64,000 nucleotides of DNA, taken from Streptomyces sp. NBC_01445 (GTDB lineage Bacteria > Actinomycetota > Actinomycetes > Streptomycetales > Streptomycetaceae). Shown piece after piece: positions 1-8,482 of the stretch. Positions within the stretch are counted from its first letter, which is position 1. Each line of letters opens with the position of its first letter. Both the position numbers and the translations under genes were made by a program. A model generated the notes under the pieces. It saw only the letters and a program-made list of their open reading frames with translations, was not told the origin of the DNA and did not search any database. The stretch spans positions 5,877,501 through 5,941,500 of the forward strand of contig NZ_CP109485.1 in the NCBI RefSeq assembly GCF_035918235.1, read 5' to 3'.

Positions 1-26
1 CGTACGTGGACCGGCTGCGCGGGTGA
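1..26 (+). CDS. 3' end of an upstream gene (partial)
   Basis: In frame 3 the first bases read YVDRLRG followed by TGA at 24-26, directly ahead of a strong hairpin. This looks like the tail of a gene entering from the left. Nothing can be said about its function. Confidence 0.4.
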
Positions 27-33
27 CCCGCTG

Positions 34-87
34 AAAAAAGCCGAGCCCCCTCGGCCAGGACGGCGGGCCAGTCGAGAGGGCTCTTTC
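34..87. terminator. Bidirectional terminator
   Basis: A six-base stem (40-45 with 50-55) sits inside a larger imperfect stem (43-53 with 73-83). The A6 run at 34-39 gives a U-run for transcripts on the minus strand, so it can end DUF397 transcription as well as the gene entering from the left. Confidence 0.6.
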
Positions 88-100
88 AGTACCGCAGTGG

Positions 101-171
101 TGATCCGGTGGTGCCGAAATGGTGCTGTGGTGCTGAGTTGATGCGGTGGTGCCGAGTTCGTGCTGTGCTGC
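101..171. repeat. Degenerate GGTGGTGCCGA direct repeats
   Basis: The 12-mer CGGTGGTGCCGA occurs at 106-117 and 144-155, each followed by a GTGCTGTG-type run. The stretch lies just downstream of the DUF397 gene and has no convincing reading frame. Confidence 0.4.
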
Positions 172-192
172 GATGGGGTGTTCTCCGATGCC

Positions 193-402
193 TCAGGCGG
201 CGTCGAAGGCGCCCCGGCCGACCTCGGTCACGAAGGAGTTCCATGAATCGGGGGCGAAGCCGATCGAGGGCCCCTCGGGGGCCTTCGAGTCCCGCACCGC
301 GATCGCGTGCAGGAGGGGGGACTTGACCTCGACGCATGCGCCGTTCCCCGTCGAATAGGAGGACTTGGTCCAGGAATTCGTGCCGCCCTGGTGAATTGCC
401 AT
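193..402 (-). CDS. DUF397 domain protein
   Basis: A 69-residue protein with the DUF397 signature: W-x-K-S-S-Y-S near residue 10, then N-G-A-C-V-E-V and V-x-V-R-D-S-K-type segments, ending in W-x-S-F-V. The ATG at 402 is chosen over longer options because GGAG sits seven bases upstream. It lies downstream of an XRE regulator on the same strand, the usual Streptomyces arrangement in which XRE and DUF397 proteins act as a pair influencing development and antibiotic production. The DUF397 protein has no known catalytic activity; it is thought to counteract or modulate its XRE partner. Confidence 0.88.
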   Translation of the reverse strand: MAIHQGGTNSWTKSSYSTGNGACVEVKSPLLHAIAVRDSKAPEGPSIGFAPDSWNSFVTEVGRGAFDAA

Positions 403-647
403 TTTTTGCTCCGGTTTAGCCAGTGGTCGAATCGCTGTCACCGCTCCTGTGAAGCGGTTTGCGCCAACGTGGTGCTTGATGGCGTGATCGACGCTACTAG
501 CCAACATCGGTGCGCGAAGAGGCCATTCACTCGACCGGATGGCATATTCCAGTGGGGTCTTCCGCCCCGCCGCGGCGAAGGTGTACCGTGCGGCACTTTT
601 CTCGCGGGGGGCGGATTCTGTCCCTCTGGACCGCCTTTGGATCTCCC

Positions 648-1517
648 CTAGGCCGCTTCCTGGAGTGCGTATTCCTGGGCGATCTTCGCGATGAACTGTC
701 TGGATTGTTCCACATTCAACGCCTGTGCCCGCAGATGCTCGTACATCACGCTGTACTTCTGCACATCGTTGGCCTTCTCCAGATAGAGATCACTGGTGAC
801 GCCCTCGATGTAGACGACGCTCGAATCCGCGGCGTCCGGGAACTCCAGAATCGCGTACTGGCCGTTCAGGCCCGGATGCGCGCCCATGTCGAACGGAATG
901 ACCTGCACGGTCACATGCGGCAGCTGAGACTGCTCGACCAGGTGCTCCAGTTGCTCGCGCATGACGGTCCGGCTGCCGACGACGCGGCGCAGCGCCGACT
1001 CGTCGAGCACGGTCCACAGCCGCAGCGGGTTGTCCGGGGCCACGATGCGCTCCTGGCGGCGGACGCGGACCTGGACGCGCTTGTCGATGTCGGTCGGCGT
1101 GGTCTCCGGGAGCGCGCCCGTGATCAGCGTCTCCGCGTACGCCCGGGTCTGCAGCAGGCCGGGCACGACCTGCGGATCGTAGACGCGCAGGCTGGCCGCG
1201 TCCGTCTCCAGACCGATGTAGACGCTGTACGGGATGTCGCCGAAGGAGTGCCACCAGCCCTGCTGGCGGGAGTCCTTGGCCATTTGCATGAGTGAGTCGA
1301 CGATGCGGTGGTCCTCGACCTCGTAGACCCCGCACAGGTCGCGGACGTCGCGCTGGCTGATGCTGCGCCGCCCGTTCTCGAGCCTGCTGATCTTCGACTG
1401 TGAGACCAGGAGCCGCTCGGCCACCTCTTCGGCGGTCATGCCTTTGAGCTCGCGGAGCCGGCGCAGCTCCTGGCCCAATCGGCGTCGCCTCACGGTGGGA
1501 TTGACATTGGACGCCAC
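648..1517 (-). CDS. XRE-family regulator with DUF5753 sensor domain
   Basis: A 289-residue protein. Residues 13-68 form a helix-turn-helix of the lambda-repressor type (R-R-L-R-E-L-K-G-M-T, then V-S-Q-S-K-I-S-R-L-E-N-G-R-R as the recognition helix). Residues about 90-280 match the DUF5753 ligand-binding region found in Streptomyces XRE regulators. It is cytoplasmic. A DUF397 gene follows 245 bp downstream on the same strand, making a standard XRE/DUF397 pair. A perfect palindrome 52 bp before the start is a candidate autoregulatory site. Confidence 0.92.
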   Translation of the reverse strand: MASNVNPTVRRRRLGQELRRLRELKGMTAEEVAERLLVSQSKISRLENGRRSISQRDVRDLCGVYEVEDHRIVDSLMQMAKDSRQQGWWHSFGDIPYSVYIGLETDAASLRVYDPQVVPGLLQTRAYAETLITGALPETTPTDIDKRVQVRVRRQERIVAPDNPLRLWTVLDESALRRVVGSRTVMREQLEHLVEQSQLPHVTVQVIPFDMGAHPGLNGQYAILEFPDAADSSVVYIEGVTSDLYLEKANDVQKYSVMYEHLRAQALNVEQSRQFIAKIAQEYALQEAA

Positions 1518-1568
1518 GGGACGTGCACCTCCGGCTGCGTGCCTCTGTGATTCTTTGCGTATCTTGCG

Positions 1569-1588
1569 AATCTGCTGCTCAGCAGATT
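1569..1588. promoter_or_regulatory. Palindrome upstream of the XRE gene, candidate operator
   Basis: Nine-base arms AATCTGCTG and CAGCAGATT are separated by CT. It is 52 bp upstream of the XRE start in otherwise noncoding sequence, consistent with an operator bound by that dimeric regulator. Binding is inferred. Confidence 0.5.
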
Positions 1589-1704
1589 GCCACCCTGGGC
1601 TTCATACCGCTGGGAAACGGCGGATATGCGCAGCGGACACGACAGTTGGGCACGTGGCCGGACATGGTGCCGTGGCGGGACGTGTGGCAGTGGCCGGACA
1701 CGCG

Positions 1705-1765
1705 GCCGCGCGGGGTGCCGGTCCGTGTCGTCGTCCCGACGTCCGGATCCGGCACCCCGCGCGGC
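1705..1765 (-). terminator. Large inverted repeat, terminator of the GPP34 gene
   Basis: Perfect 17-base arms at 1705-1721 and 1749-1765 around a 27-base loop, lying 78 bp past the GPP34 stop codon on the minus strand. There is no T-tract, as is common for Streptomyces terminators. Confidence 0.55.
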
Positions 1766-1842
1766 TCAGCGGCTCCCGGACCGGTCTTTGGGGACTGCGG
1801 TGCGGCGCTGTTGCGGTGCGGGCTGTTCAGTTGGTGCGGTGC

Positions 1843-2574
1843 TCAGTGCGCCACGGCACGGGCCATCGACCCGTGATGCGGCTGCATCGGAACCCTGCCG
1901 GGCTCCGGCGCTCCCCTGCCCGGCGGGGCCGGGCTGCGGCGTGGCTGAGCGGCCACACCGTTCTGGACGTCCATCACGGCGTGCGCCACGAGGCCGCCCA
2001 TGGGGTCGTGCCTGATCAGGTCCCGCAGCCGGGAGCGGGACGATCGTCCCTCGTTCCCCGGATACAGGTGCTTGCCGAGTCCGACCGCGTGGGCCAGTGC
2101 GGCGAGCGCCGCGGTCCGTGGGTCCGGCGGTACGCCGGTACGGATCGCGCTGTCCAGCCGGGACCTGATCTCCCGGCTGATGGCCGTCTCCGTCGCCTGG
2201 TAGCGAGTCGTCGGCAGCACTCCGCACATCTGGCCGGCCACGGCATGGACCATGCCGCACCTTTCCAGATGCGAGAGATACGTCTGGCGGAGCCCCAGTC
2301 GGGGCCCGCCGATCCAGTGCACCGCGCGTACCGGGGTGCCGCGCCTTCGCAGCAACTCCAGTGCGCAGTCCAAAGTCGGATCTCCGGTCGGCCGTGGTGC
2401 CACCACGGCGATACGATCCCCGTCTGGGGCTATCCGTCCGGCCAGCGCCAGCTCTACTAGCTGTGCTCCGGCCAGACCTAGGTCGAGCGACTGCGGCTGC
2501 GCTGTGGTACCCGTGGCCGGGTCCAGAGCGAGCAGCAGAAGCTCCTCCGGAATTGTTCTGCGGCTCCTGCCCAT
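1843..2574 (-). CDS. GPP34 (GOLPH3/VPS74-like) protein
   Basis: A 243-residue cytoplasmic protein. It opens with I-P-E-E-L-L-L-L-A-L-D-P-A-T-G, the hallmark of the GPP34 family, followed by L-x-G-A-Q-L-V-E-L-A-L-A-G-R-I and a mid-protein V-A-G-Q-M-x-G-V-L-P-T-T-R-Y segment. Eukaryotic GOLPH3 binds phosphatidylinositol-4-phosphate at the Golgi. The many Streptomyces paralogues have no settled role. GGGGAGG lies five bases before the ATG. It is divergent from the D-Ala-D-Ala carboxypeptidase gene. The last 40 residues are Pro/Gly/Arg-rich and probably disordered. Confidence 0.88.
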   Translation of the reverse strand: MGRSRRTIPEELLLLALDPATGTTAQPQSLDLGLAGAQLVELALAGRIAPDGDRIAVVAPRPTGDPTLDCALELLRRRGTPVRAVHWIGGPRLGLRQTYLSHLERCGMVHAVAGQMCGVLPTTRYQATETAISREIRSRLDSAIRTGVPPDPRTAALAALAHAVGLGKHLYPGNEGRSSRSRLRDLIRHDPMGGLVAHAVMDVQNGVAAQPRRSPAPPGRGAPEPGRVPMQPHHGSMARAVAH

Positions 2575-2769
2575 CCATGCCTCCCCGCGTGGATGAATGA
2601 CAGGGTGACCCCTCTCACATTGGTCTGTCGAGGGTGCGTGGGTGCTTTGTACGGGAACCAGTAGGTATGTCGTTCTCGTCTACCACGTGGGTGAAGCCCC
2701 CACACAGGACACTGGTACATGGTTCGGACAGCAGCGGCGTAGCGCGTGGCGCGTAGCGAGGAGGCATCG

Positions 2770-5256
2770 GTGGCGGGGACCCCCGACAGGTCGAAGCAGC
2801 AGGAGTCGTCGGGAGGACCGACCCCGGAGGAACGGGACCCGAGGCTCGCGATGGCGAGGCAGTCGCCGGAGCGGGTCGATCAGGCGACGGCGGTGTTCTC
2901 CGTCCGGGACGTTCCGGCGGCGGGGACGGAATCTGGTTCGGCGGAGGATTCTGCGCCGGATCCGGACTCGGACTCCGACTCGGGCTCGGACGCCTCCGGC
3001 GCGGAGGGCTCGGGCGCCTCGGATTCCGGCGCGGACCCGGAGCCCGAGGCGGGTTCCGGGGACGGTACGGAGCCGGGTTCCGGCGACGAGCCGGGCGACG
3101 CACGCCTGCGTGCCGCGGTGGCGGCCTGGGTGGCGGGTCCGCGGGACGGCTCCGCCGATGAGCCCGAGGCGGCCGGTGCGGGTGCCCCTGACGCGGCGGA
3201 GGGTGTCCGGGACGCGGACGCCCCCGAGGCGGACCGGGCGGACGAGCCGGAGGCGGCAGACGACGCCGCTGAGGCCGACGGTGCCGACTCCGGTGACGAC
3301 GAGGCGGACGCCGCTGAGGACTCGGCCGACGCCGAGGCCACGGACGCGCCCGAGGCGTCCGACGAGGACGCGGACGCCGAGTCGGCCGACGCTCCCGAGG
3401 CAACCGTCGACGACGCCGAGCCGGCCGATGCCCCTGAGGCACCGGAAGCCGAGGCGTCCGACTCCGACGCGGAGCCGTCCGACGTCGAGCCGGTCGATGA
3501 GGCGAAGGCTGACGCCGGGCCGTCCGACGGCGCCGAGCCGGCCGATGAGGCGAAGGCTGATGCCGGGCCGTCCGACGACGTCGAGCCGGCCGACAAGGCG
3601 AAGCCGTCCGAAGAGGCCGAGGCACCCGCCGACGCCAAGCCGGCCGACAAGGCGAGGCCGTCCGACGACGCCAAGCCCACCGACGCGCAAGGCAAGCCCC
3701 CAGCCGTCGACCAGGCCACCGCCGTCTTCAAGGCCGTCAAGCCGCCCGTCGATCAGCCGACCCAGATGCTCAAGTCGCTCGGGTCCAAACCCGCCGGTGC
3801 GGGCAAGGCCGAGTCCGATGCCGAGCGCACCAGCAAATTCGTACCGCTCAAGGGGTTCGACTCCGGGGCTCCGGCCAGGCCCAAGGCACAGCCCAAGGCG
3901 GAGCCCACCGCGCCGCCGGCGAAGCCCTACGTCGGACCCGAGCGCACCACCCAGCAGCCGCTCCCGCCGCTGCCCCCGCTCGACCTCCTGGCCGAGCTCA
4001 CGAACACGCCGCCGCCCGCGGAGACCCGGGTCCGCACGGCCGTGCGCAGGGTCAAGATCTGGACGCCGATCGTCCTGCTGCTCGCCGTTCTGTTTGCGGT
4101 CGTACAGACCGTAAGGGCGCTGCCCGCGCCCACGCTGGCGCTGACCGCCAAGTCGACGTTCACGTTCGACGGGGACAAGGTGTCGCTGCCGTGGCCCGCC
4201 GAGGGACAGGGCTCGATGGACGTGAGCGGCATCGGCTCGATGGATCAGTTCGGTGAGCAGAAGCCCGTACCGATCGGGTCCGTGGCCAAGGCCATGACGG
4301 CGTACGTCGTGCTCAAGGACCACCCGCTGCAGCCGGGCAAGGACGGACCGTCCATCGACGTGGACGCGAAGGCGGAGACGGAGGGCGGCTACGACTCCGA
4401 GGGCGAGTCGACGCTGAACACCGTCAAGGAGGGCGACAAGCTCAGCCAGAAGGACGCCCTGTCGGCCATCATGATTCCGTCCGCGAACAACATCGCGCGG
4501 CTCCTGGCCCGTTGGGACGCCGGTTCCGAGGAGGCGTTCGTCAAGAAGATGAACGCCGCCGCGAAGGACCTCGGCATGACCGGCACGACGTACACGGACC
4601 CGTCCGGGCTGAAGGAGACGACCGTCTCCACCGCTCGGGACCAGGTCAGGCTCGGCAACGAGCTGGTGAAGATCCAGGCCCTGATGGACATCACCAAGCT
4701 GCCGACATGGAAGGACCCGTCGGGCAAGACGTGGCAGAACTACAACCGCCTCGTCCCGTACAACAACGCGGTCGGCGTGAAGACCGGTTCGACGACCAAG
4801 GCCGGCGGCAACCTGCTCTTCGCCGCGACGAAGGACGCCGGCGGCGAGACCGTGACGGTCGTCGGCGCGATCCTCGGCCAGCACCGGGCGCCGATCATCG
4901 ACACCGTCAACGCGGTCAGCAAGACGGCGATGCTCGCGGCGCAGGACGCGGTGAAGGCGTCGACGATCCTGAAGAAGGGCGACGTCGTCGGGTACGTGGA
5001 CGACGGGCTCGGCGGGCAGACCCCGGTCGTGGTGACGAAGAACGTCTCGGCGGTCGGCTGGGCGGGCCTGACCGTGAAGCTGGAGCTGGCGGACGGCGCC
5101 AAGGGCACCGTCATCCCGCACAGCGCGAAGGCCGGTACGCAGGTCGGCGAGCTGAAGGTCGGCGACGGTTCGGGTGGCGCGGTCACCGTCCCGGTCGCCC
5201 TCCAGAAGGCCCTGACCGAACCCGGCTTCGGCGAGAAGCTCACCCGCGTCGGCTGA
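2770..5256 (+). CDS. Membrane-anchored D-alanyl-D-alanine carboxypeptidase (peptidase S11) with long acidic N-terminal tail
   Basis: An 828-residue protein; the GTG at 2770 is preferred over the GTG at 2746 because GAGGAGG (2758-2764) precedes it by five bases. Residues 1 to about 425 form a low-complexity Ala/Asp/Glu/Pro/Ser tail. A single membrane helix lies at about 430-452. The extracellular S11 domain carries S504-V-A-K507, S571-A-N and K671-T-G, so the serine D,D-peptidase triad motifs are complete. It should trim the terminal D-Ala of peptidoglycan pentapeptides. The tail must be cytoplasmic by topology and contains five short Thr motifs (T40, T317, T331, T354, T393), possible kinase or FHA docking sites. 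A strong hairpin follows the gene. Confidence 0.93.
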   Translation: MAGTPDRSKQQESSGGPTPEERDPRLAMARQSPERVDQATAVFSVRDVPAAGTESGSAEDSAPDPDSDSDSGSDASGAEGSGASDSGADPEPEAGSGDGTEPGSGDEPGDARLRAAVAAWVAGPRDGSADEPEAAGAGAPDAAEGVRDADAPEADRADEPEAADDAAEADGADSGDDEADAAEDSADAEATDAPEASDEDADAESADAPEATVDDAEPADAPEAPEAEASDSDAEPSDVEPVDEAKADAGPSDGAEPADEAKADAGPSDDVEPADKAKPSEEAEAPADAKPADKARPSDDAKPTDAQGKPPAVDQATAVFKAVKPPVDQPTQMLKSLGSKPAGAGKAESDAERTSKFVPLKGFDSGAPARPKAQPKAEPTAPPAKPYVGPERTTQQPLPPLPPLDLLAELTNTPPPAETRVRTAVRRVKIWTPIVLLLAVLFAVVQTVRALPAPTLALTAKSTFTFDGDKVSLPWPAEGQGSMDVSGIGSMDQFGEQKPVPIGSVAKAMTAYVVLKDHPLQPGKDGPSIDVDAKAETEGGYDSEGESTLNTVKEGDKLSQKDALSAIMIPSANNIARLLARWDAGSEEAFVKKMNAAAKDLGMTGTTYTDPSGLKETTVSTARDQVRLGNELVKIQALMDITKLPTWKDPSGKTWQNYNRLVPYNNAVGVKTGSTTKAGGNLLFAATKDAGGETVTVVGAILGQHRAPIIDTVNAVSKTAMLAAQDAVKASTILKKGDVVGYVDDGLGGQTPVVVTKNVSAVGWAGLTVKLELADGAKGTVIPHSAKAGTQVGELKVGDGSGGAVTVPVALQKALTEPGFGEKLTRVG

Positions 5257-5276
5257 CGTCCCAGTAGGCCTCACGC

Positions 5277-5315
5277 AGAAGCGCCCCCACGGCACACAGC
5301 CGTGGGGGCGCTTCT
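5277..5315. terminator. Terminator between convergent genes
   Basis: Perfect 17-base arms (5277-5293 and 5299-5315) with an ACACA loop, placed between the convergent carboxypeptidase and membrane-protein genes, so it can serve both. Confidence 0.88.
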
Positions 5316-5343
5316 CATTGCAGGCCCCCGCAAAGGGACCCGC

Positions 5344-7080
5344 TCACTTCTCCTTCGGCGGCACGCACTTGGGTGCCGTCTTGCCGGACGGTCCCCCGTA
5401 CTGGGAGCTGATCCGGACGTCGCCCGGCTCCTTCACCGTCAGGCGCGTGAACTCGCCCTCCTCGCGCAGGCACCCGTCGTCCGCCCACAGCCACGGCGAG
5501 TACGCGATCCGCACGATGATCGAGCCGGCCTTCGGCATCCGTACGACGAGGTTGGCGCCGTCGGAACGGACCACCGAGCCGGGGGAGTCCACCAGCGGAA
5601 CCGCGTTCTTCACGCGGTAGATGTGCCAGTTGGCGTCCTGCCACACCGATTCGAGGTAGCCCGGCTCGCTGGACACCAGCTTGTGCTCCAGCTCCGCGGG
5701 GCCGTCCGGCTCGCCGTTGTAGACGACGACGAAGCCGACCGCCCACTCGGAGAGCCAGGCGTGGTACGACGCGGAGGAGAACGCGCCCTCGGGTACGTCG
5801 GTGCCGCCGTGCCCCTCGTAGAAGAGCCGTCCGCGCTCGACGTCGGCCTGCCGGTTCCAGCCGCGCGCCATGTTGATGTAGGGCGCGAGGACGGCCGCCT
5901 CGCGGTGGTCGCGGGCGGGGACGACCTCGACGCGGGTGCGTTCGGCGCCGAGTTTCTTCAGCGTGGAGACGACGCCGTCCGTCTTGACGGCCCACTCGGG
6001 GACCTCGGTGTTGGCGACGACGTCGGCGATGGTCTTGCCGGACAGCCAGCCCAGGGAGAGGACGATCGCGGCGACGCACATGACGCGCTGGCGGTGGAGC
6101 GGGAAGTACCGGCCGCGCCGGCCGTCGTAGCGGGGCCCGCGGTCGCGGTTCATCACGGCGGCGAGGATCAGCGCGGGCGCCACGATCTCAGTGAGCCGCT
6201 CCACGTTCGTGCCGATCGGGGTGGAGATCAGATAGGTGAGCACCACGCCGAGCGCGTACACGGCGGTGCCGAGGCGCACCACGCGCCAGGCGCGCGGCGC
6301 GCACACCAGGACGACCGCGCACAGGATGACGGGCGGGAAGATCCGCTCGAACGGCATGGGCTGCTCCCCCTTGAACGGGAACAGCCAGGTCGTCACGCCC
6401 ACGATCAGGACCGGCGGCAGGACCAGCGACAGGGCCTTGCCCCACTGCCGGTTCAGGAGCCACGCGGCGCCGGCCACGACGAGGAAGAGCCCGGCGACGG
6501 GGCTCGCCATCGTGGACAGCGCGGCGCACACCGTCGCGATGACGATGCGCCGGCCGTTCATGTGCGCGAGGACGGCGGCGAGCCCGAAGGCCACGCCCAG
6601 CATGAACGTCGAGCGCCCCGACACGACCTGACACCACAGCGAGAACCCCACCACGATGGCCGGCCACAGTGGTCTTCGGATGCCGGTGCGCTCGACGATC
6701 GACGCGGCCAGCCAGGTCGACGAGACGCCGGACAGGAGCGTGACGGGGATGACGCCGAACAACGCCATCAGATAGGGCGAGATGAGGCTGTAGTTGGCGA
6801 TGTGGAGGCCGCCGTACCAGAACAGGTTGTACGCGGAGCCGGGGTACATCTTGGCGAACTCGGCCCAGGCCACCTGCGCCGCGAGGTCGCCGCCGCCGGT
6901 GGCCAGGAACGCCAGCCACAGGACGTGCAGCGGCAGTATGCAGGCGGTGACGAGCAGGGCCGTCCGGTGCCGGCCGTGCCAGGGCTCGGGGATGTCCGGG
7001 GACCGGCGCGCGCGTGCGGCAGAGGGTGGAGACAGTTCGGCAGAGGCCACTGCGGCGTTCCGTTCCGGTCGGACGGGCAA
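5344..7080 (-). CDS. Polytopic integral membrane protein with extracellular C-terminal domain
   Basis: A 578-residue protein. The N-terminal 40 residues are polar, followed by roughly ten hydrophobic segments between about residues 40 and 365. The remaining 210 residues form a soluble domain containing W-x-D-A-N-W-H-I-Y and several Cys and Trp residues, probably outside the membrane. The layout resembles GT-C glycosyltransferase-like membrane proteins of actinomycetes, but I do not recognise a catalytic motif. Its stop is convergent with the carboxypeptidase gene across a shared terminator. Function unknown; a cell-envelope role is inferred only from neighbourhood. Confidence 0.8.
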   Translation of the reverse strand: MPVRPERNAAVASAELSPPSAARARRSPDIPEPWHGRHRTALLVTACILPLHVLWLAFLATGGGDLAAQVAWAEFAKMYPGSAYNLFWYGGLHIANYSLISPYLMALFGVIPVTLLSGVSSTWLAASIVERTGIRRPLWPAIVVGFSLWCQVVSGRSTFMLGVAFGLAAVLAHMNGRRIVIATVCAALSTMASPVAGLFLVVAGAAWLLNRQWGKALSLVLPPVLIVGVTTWLFPFKGEQPMPFERIFPPVILCAVVLVCAPRAWRVVRLGTAVYALGVVLTYLISTPIGTNVERLTEIVAPALILAAVMNRDRGPRYDGRRGRYFPLHRQRVMCVAAIVLSLGWLSGKTIADVVANTEVPEWAVKTDGVVSTLKKLGAERTRVEVVPARDHREAAVLAPYINMARGWNRQADVERGRLFYEGHGGTDVPEGAFSSASYHAWLSEWAVGFVVVYNGEPDGPAELEHKLVSSEPGYLESVWQDANWHIYRVKNAVPLVDSPGSVVRSDGANLVVRMPKAGSIIVRIAYSPWLWADDGCLREEGEFTRLTVKEPGDVRISSQYGGPSGKTAPKCVPPKEK

Positions 7081-7177
7081 TTGTGTTCGGATAGACGCTA
7101 GCCGTGGCCCGAGAGTTGGTTGACGCGCCCCTGATATTCACGGCAAATCTACGCAGGGCCGTCGGCCTGCGACGCGG

Positions 7178-8482
7178 CTACGCGCAGATGTCGTCCGGCG
7201 CGTGCGCCTGCTCCGAAGGGCCCGACAGCGGTCCGGCGATCCGACTGCGGACGGTCTCCAGCTGCTTGAGGAGCGTGTCGAGCGTCGTCGTACGCGGGTC
7301 CTGGAAGTACGTCAGGACGGCCCGGTAGAACGCGTCGCGCAGCACGGGCGGCATCACGTCCGACGCGTCGAAGCACAGGGTGTCCGCGTCATCGGTCAGA
7401 CGCGAGGCGACGGTCGCGCCGGTCGGGTCGTCCGGCTGGGGGTCGCTCGCGTCGGGGAAGAAGGGCCGCAGGTGCGGCTGCGTGGCCCGCGACCAGGTCT
7501 TGCGGCCGTCCTCGCTGGTCAGGAGCGTGACGAGGTCCTGCGCCGCCTGGTTGTCGGTGAGTACGGCGGCCATGTCGCCCGACACCTCGTACGCGTCGTT
7601 GTACGCGGGCTTCCCGTGCAGGAACCGGGCGGCCGGCTCCACGCGCAGGGTGTGGTCGCCCATGGCGCCCGGGTAGAGGGAGCGGATGAAGGAGCCCTGG
7701 TGTTCGTGGGTGCAGCCCGGGAGCGAGCCGCCGAGGAGTCCGCGCTTGGTGGCCTTCGGGTCCTTCGGGTCGGGTGTGCCCTCGAACGACATGGTGAGGG
7801 AGTCCTCGACGGACTCCGGCGTCCGTGGGCCGAGGATCTCGGACCAGGTCGTGAAGGCCCGGCGCACGGCCGCGTCCTTGTCCCAGTGGAGGCGGCCGGT
7901 GGCCCACCGCGTGTATGTGTCGGGGCCCGCCTGATGGAGGAGGATGTCCTCGATCCAGTCGGTGCCGGGCCAGCCGGAGGTTGCGTCCGCGGCCATGCCC
8001 ACGCACCAGTCGGGCGCCTTGGCCCCGGTGCTGCGCTTGCTCCACACGATGCTCTTGAGGTTGACGCGCAGCGGCACCCAGTACGTGCGGCGCCTGCCGT
8101 CGAGCGTGAGGGTGGGGAACCAGGGCGGGTAGCCGCGTTCGGCGGCCTCCGGGGACAGCGGCTTGAGTTTGCGGTCGGCCGCGTACTCGGTGAGCTCGCC
8201 GATGCTGTTGAGGATCGCGACGTCGGGCGGGGCGCCGGCCTCCAACTGGGCTACGAGGGTCTCGCGCAGGGAGCGGGTGCCCTTGTAGACGTAGTGGTCA
8301 CCGCTGCGGTGCGACAGGCGGGCGAGGGCGGCCTCGAACGCCGCGCCCTCGTCGCCCGTCCACGGCCCGAGCACGACTACGGTCCGGTGCGCGTCGCCGC
8401 CCGCGCAGCCGCCGGTGAGCGCGGTGAGGGCGAGCAGGCAGGCGGCGAGCGCGAGCCGCAGCACCCTGTTCCGGCGCCTCAT
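7178..8482 (-). CDS. Extracellular solute-binding lipoprotein (SBP_bac_1-like) of a kinase operon
   Basis: A 434-residue lipoprotein. An Arg-rich start, a hydrophobic run and L-T-G-G-C with Cys26 form a lipobox. The mature part has the cluster-B solute-binder pattern (V-L-G-P-W-T-G near the start, P-P-D-V-A-I-L near 95, then Y-W-V-P-L-R-V-N). Its ATG overlaps the stop of the upstream membrane-protein gene in ATGA, so the two are translationally coupled. No ABC permease or ATPase is adjacent. With the kinase and membrane protein upstream, it resembles the mycobacterial pknG-glnX-glnH set, where GlnH senses amino acids rather than feeding transport. This binder looks closer to the carbohydrate type than to GlnH. 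The ligand is unknown. Confidence 0.82.
   Translation of the reverse strand: MRRRNRVLRLALAACLLALTALTGGCAGGDAHRTVVVLGPWTGDEGAAFEAALARLSHRSGDHYVYKGTRSLRETLVAQLEAGAPPDVAILNSIGELTEYAADRKLKPLSPEAAERGYPPWFPTLTLDGRRRTYWVPLRVNLKSIVWSKRSTGAKAPDWCVGMAADATSGWPGTDWIEDILLHQAGPDTYTRWATGRLHWDKDAAVRRAFTTWSEILGPRTPESVEDSLTMSFEGTPDPKDPKATKRGLLGGSLPGCTHEHQGSFIRSLYPGAMGDHTLRVEPAARFLHGKPAYNDAYEVSGDMAAVLTDNQAAQDLVTLLTSEDGRKTWSRATQPHLRPFFPDASDPQPDDPTGATVASRLTDDADTLCFDASDVMPPVLRDAFYRAVLTYFQDPRTTTLDTLLKQLETVRSRIAGPLSGPSEQAHAPDDICA

Larger units (their letters stand above)
1518..1842. other. Noncoding interval between GPP34 gene and XRE gene
   Basis: No credible gene. It holds the XRE promoter region with its palindrome (1569-1588) and a large inverted repeat (1705-1765) placed to end transcription of the GPP34 gene. 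Confidence 0.6.

Noticed and set aside
2642..4114. Long Arg/Pro-rich frames overlapping the carboxypeptidase tail
   Set aside because: High-GC shadow frames of the acidic repeat; no ribosome binding site and implausible composition.
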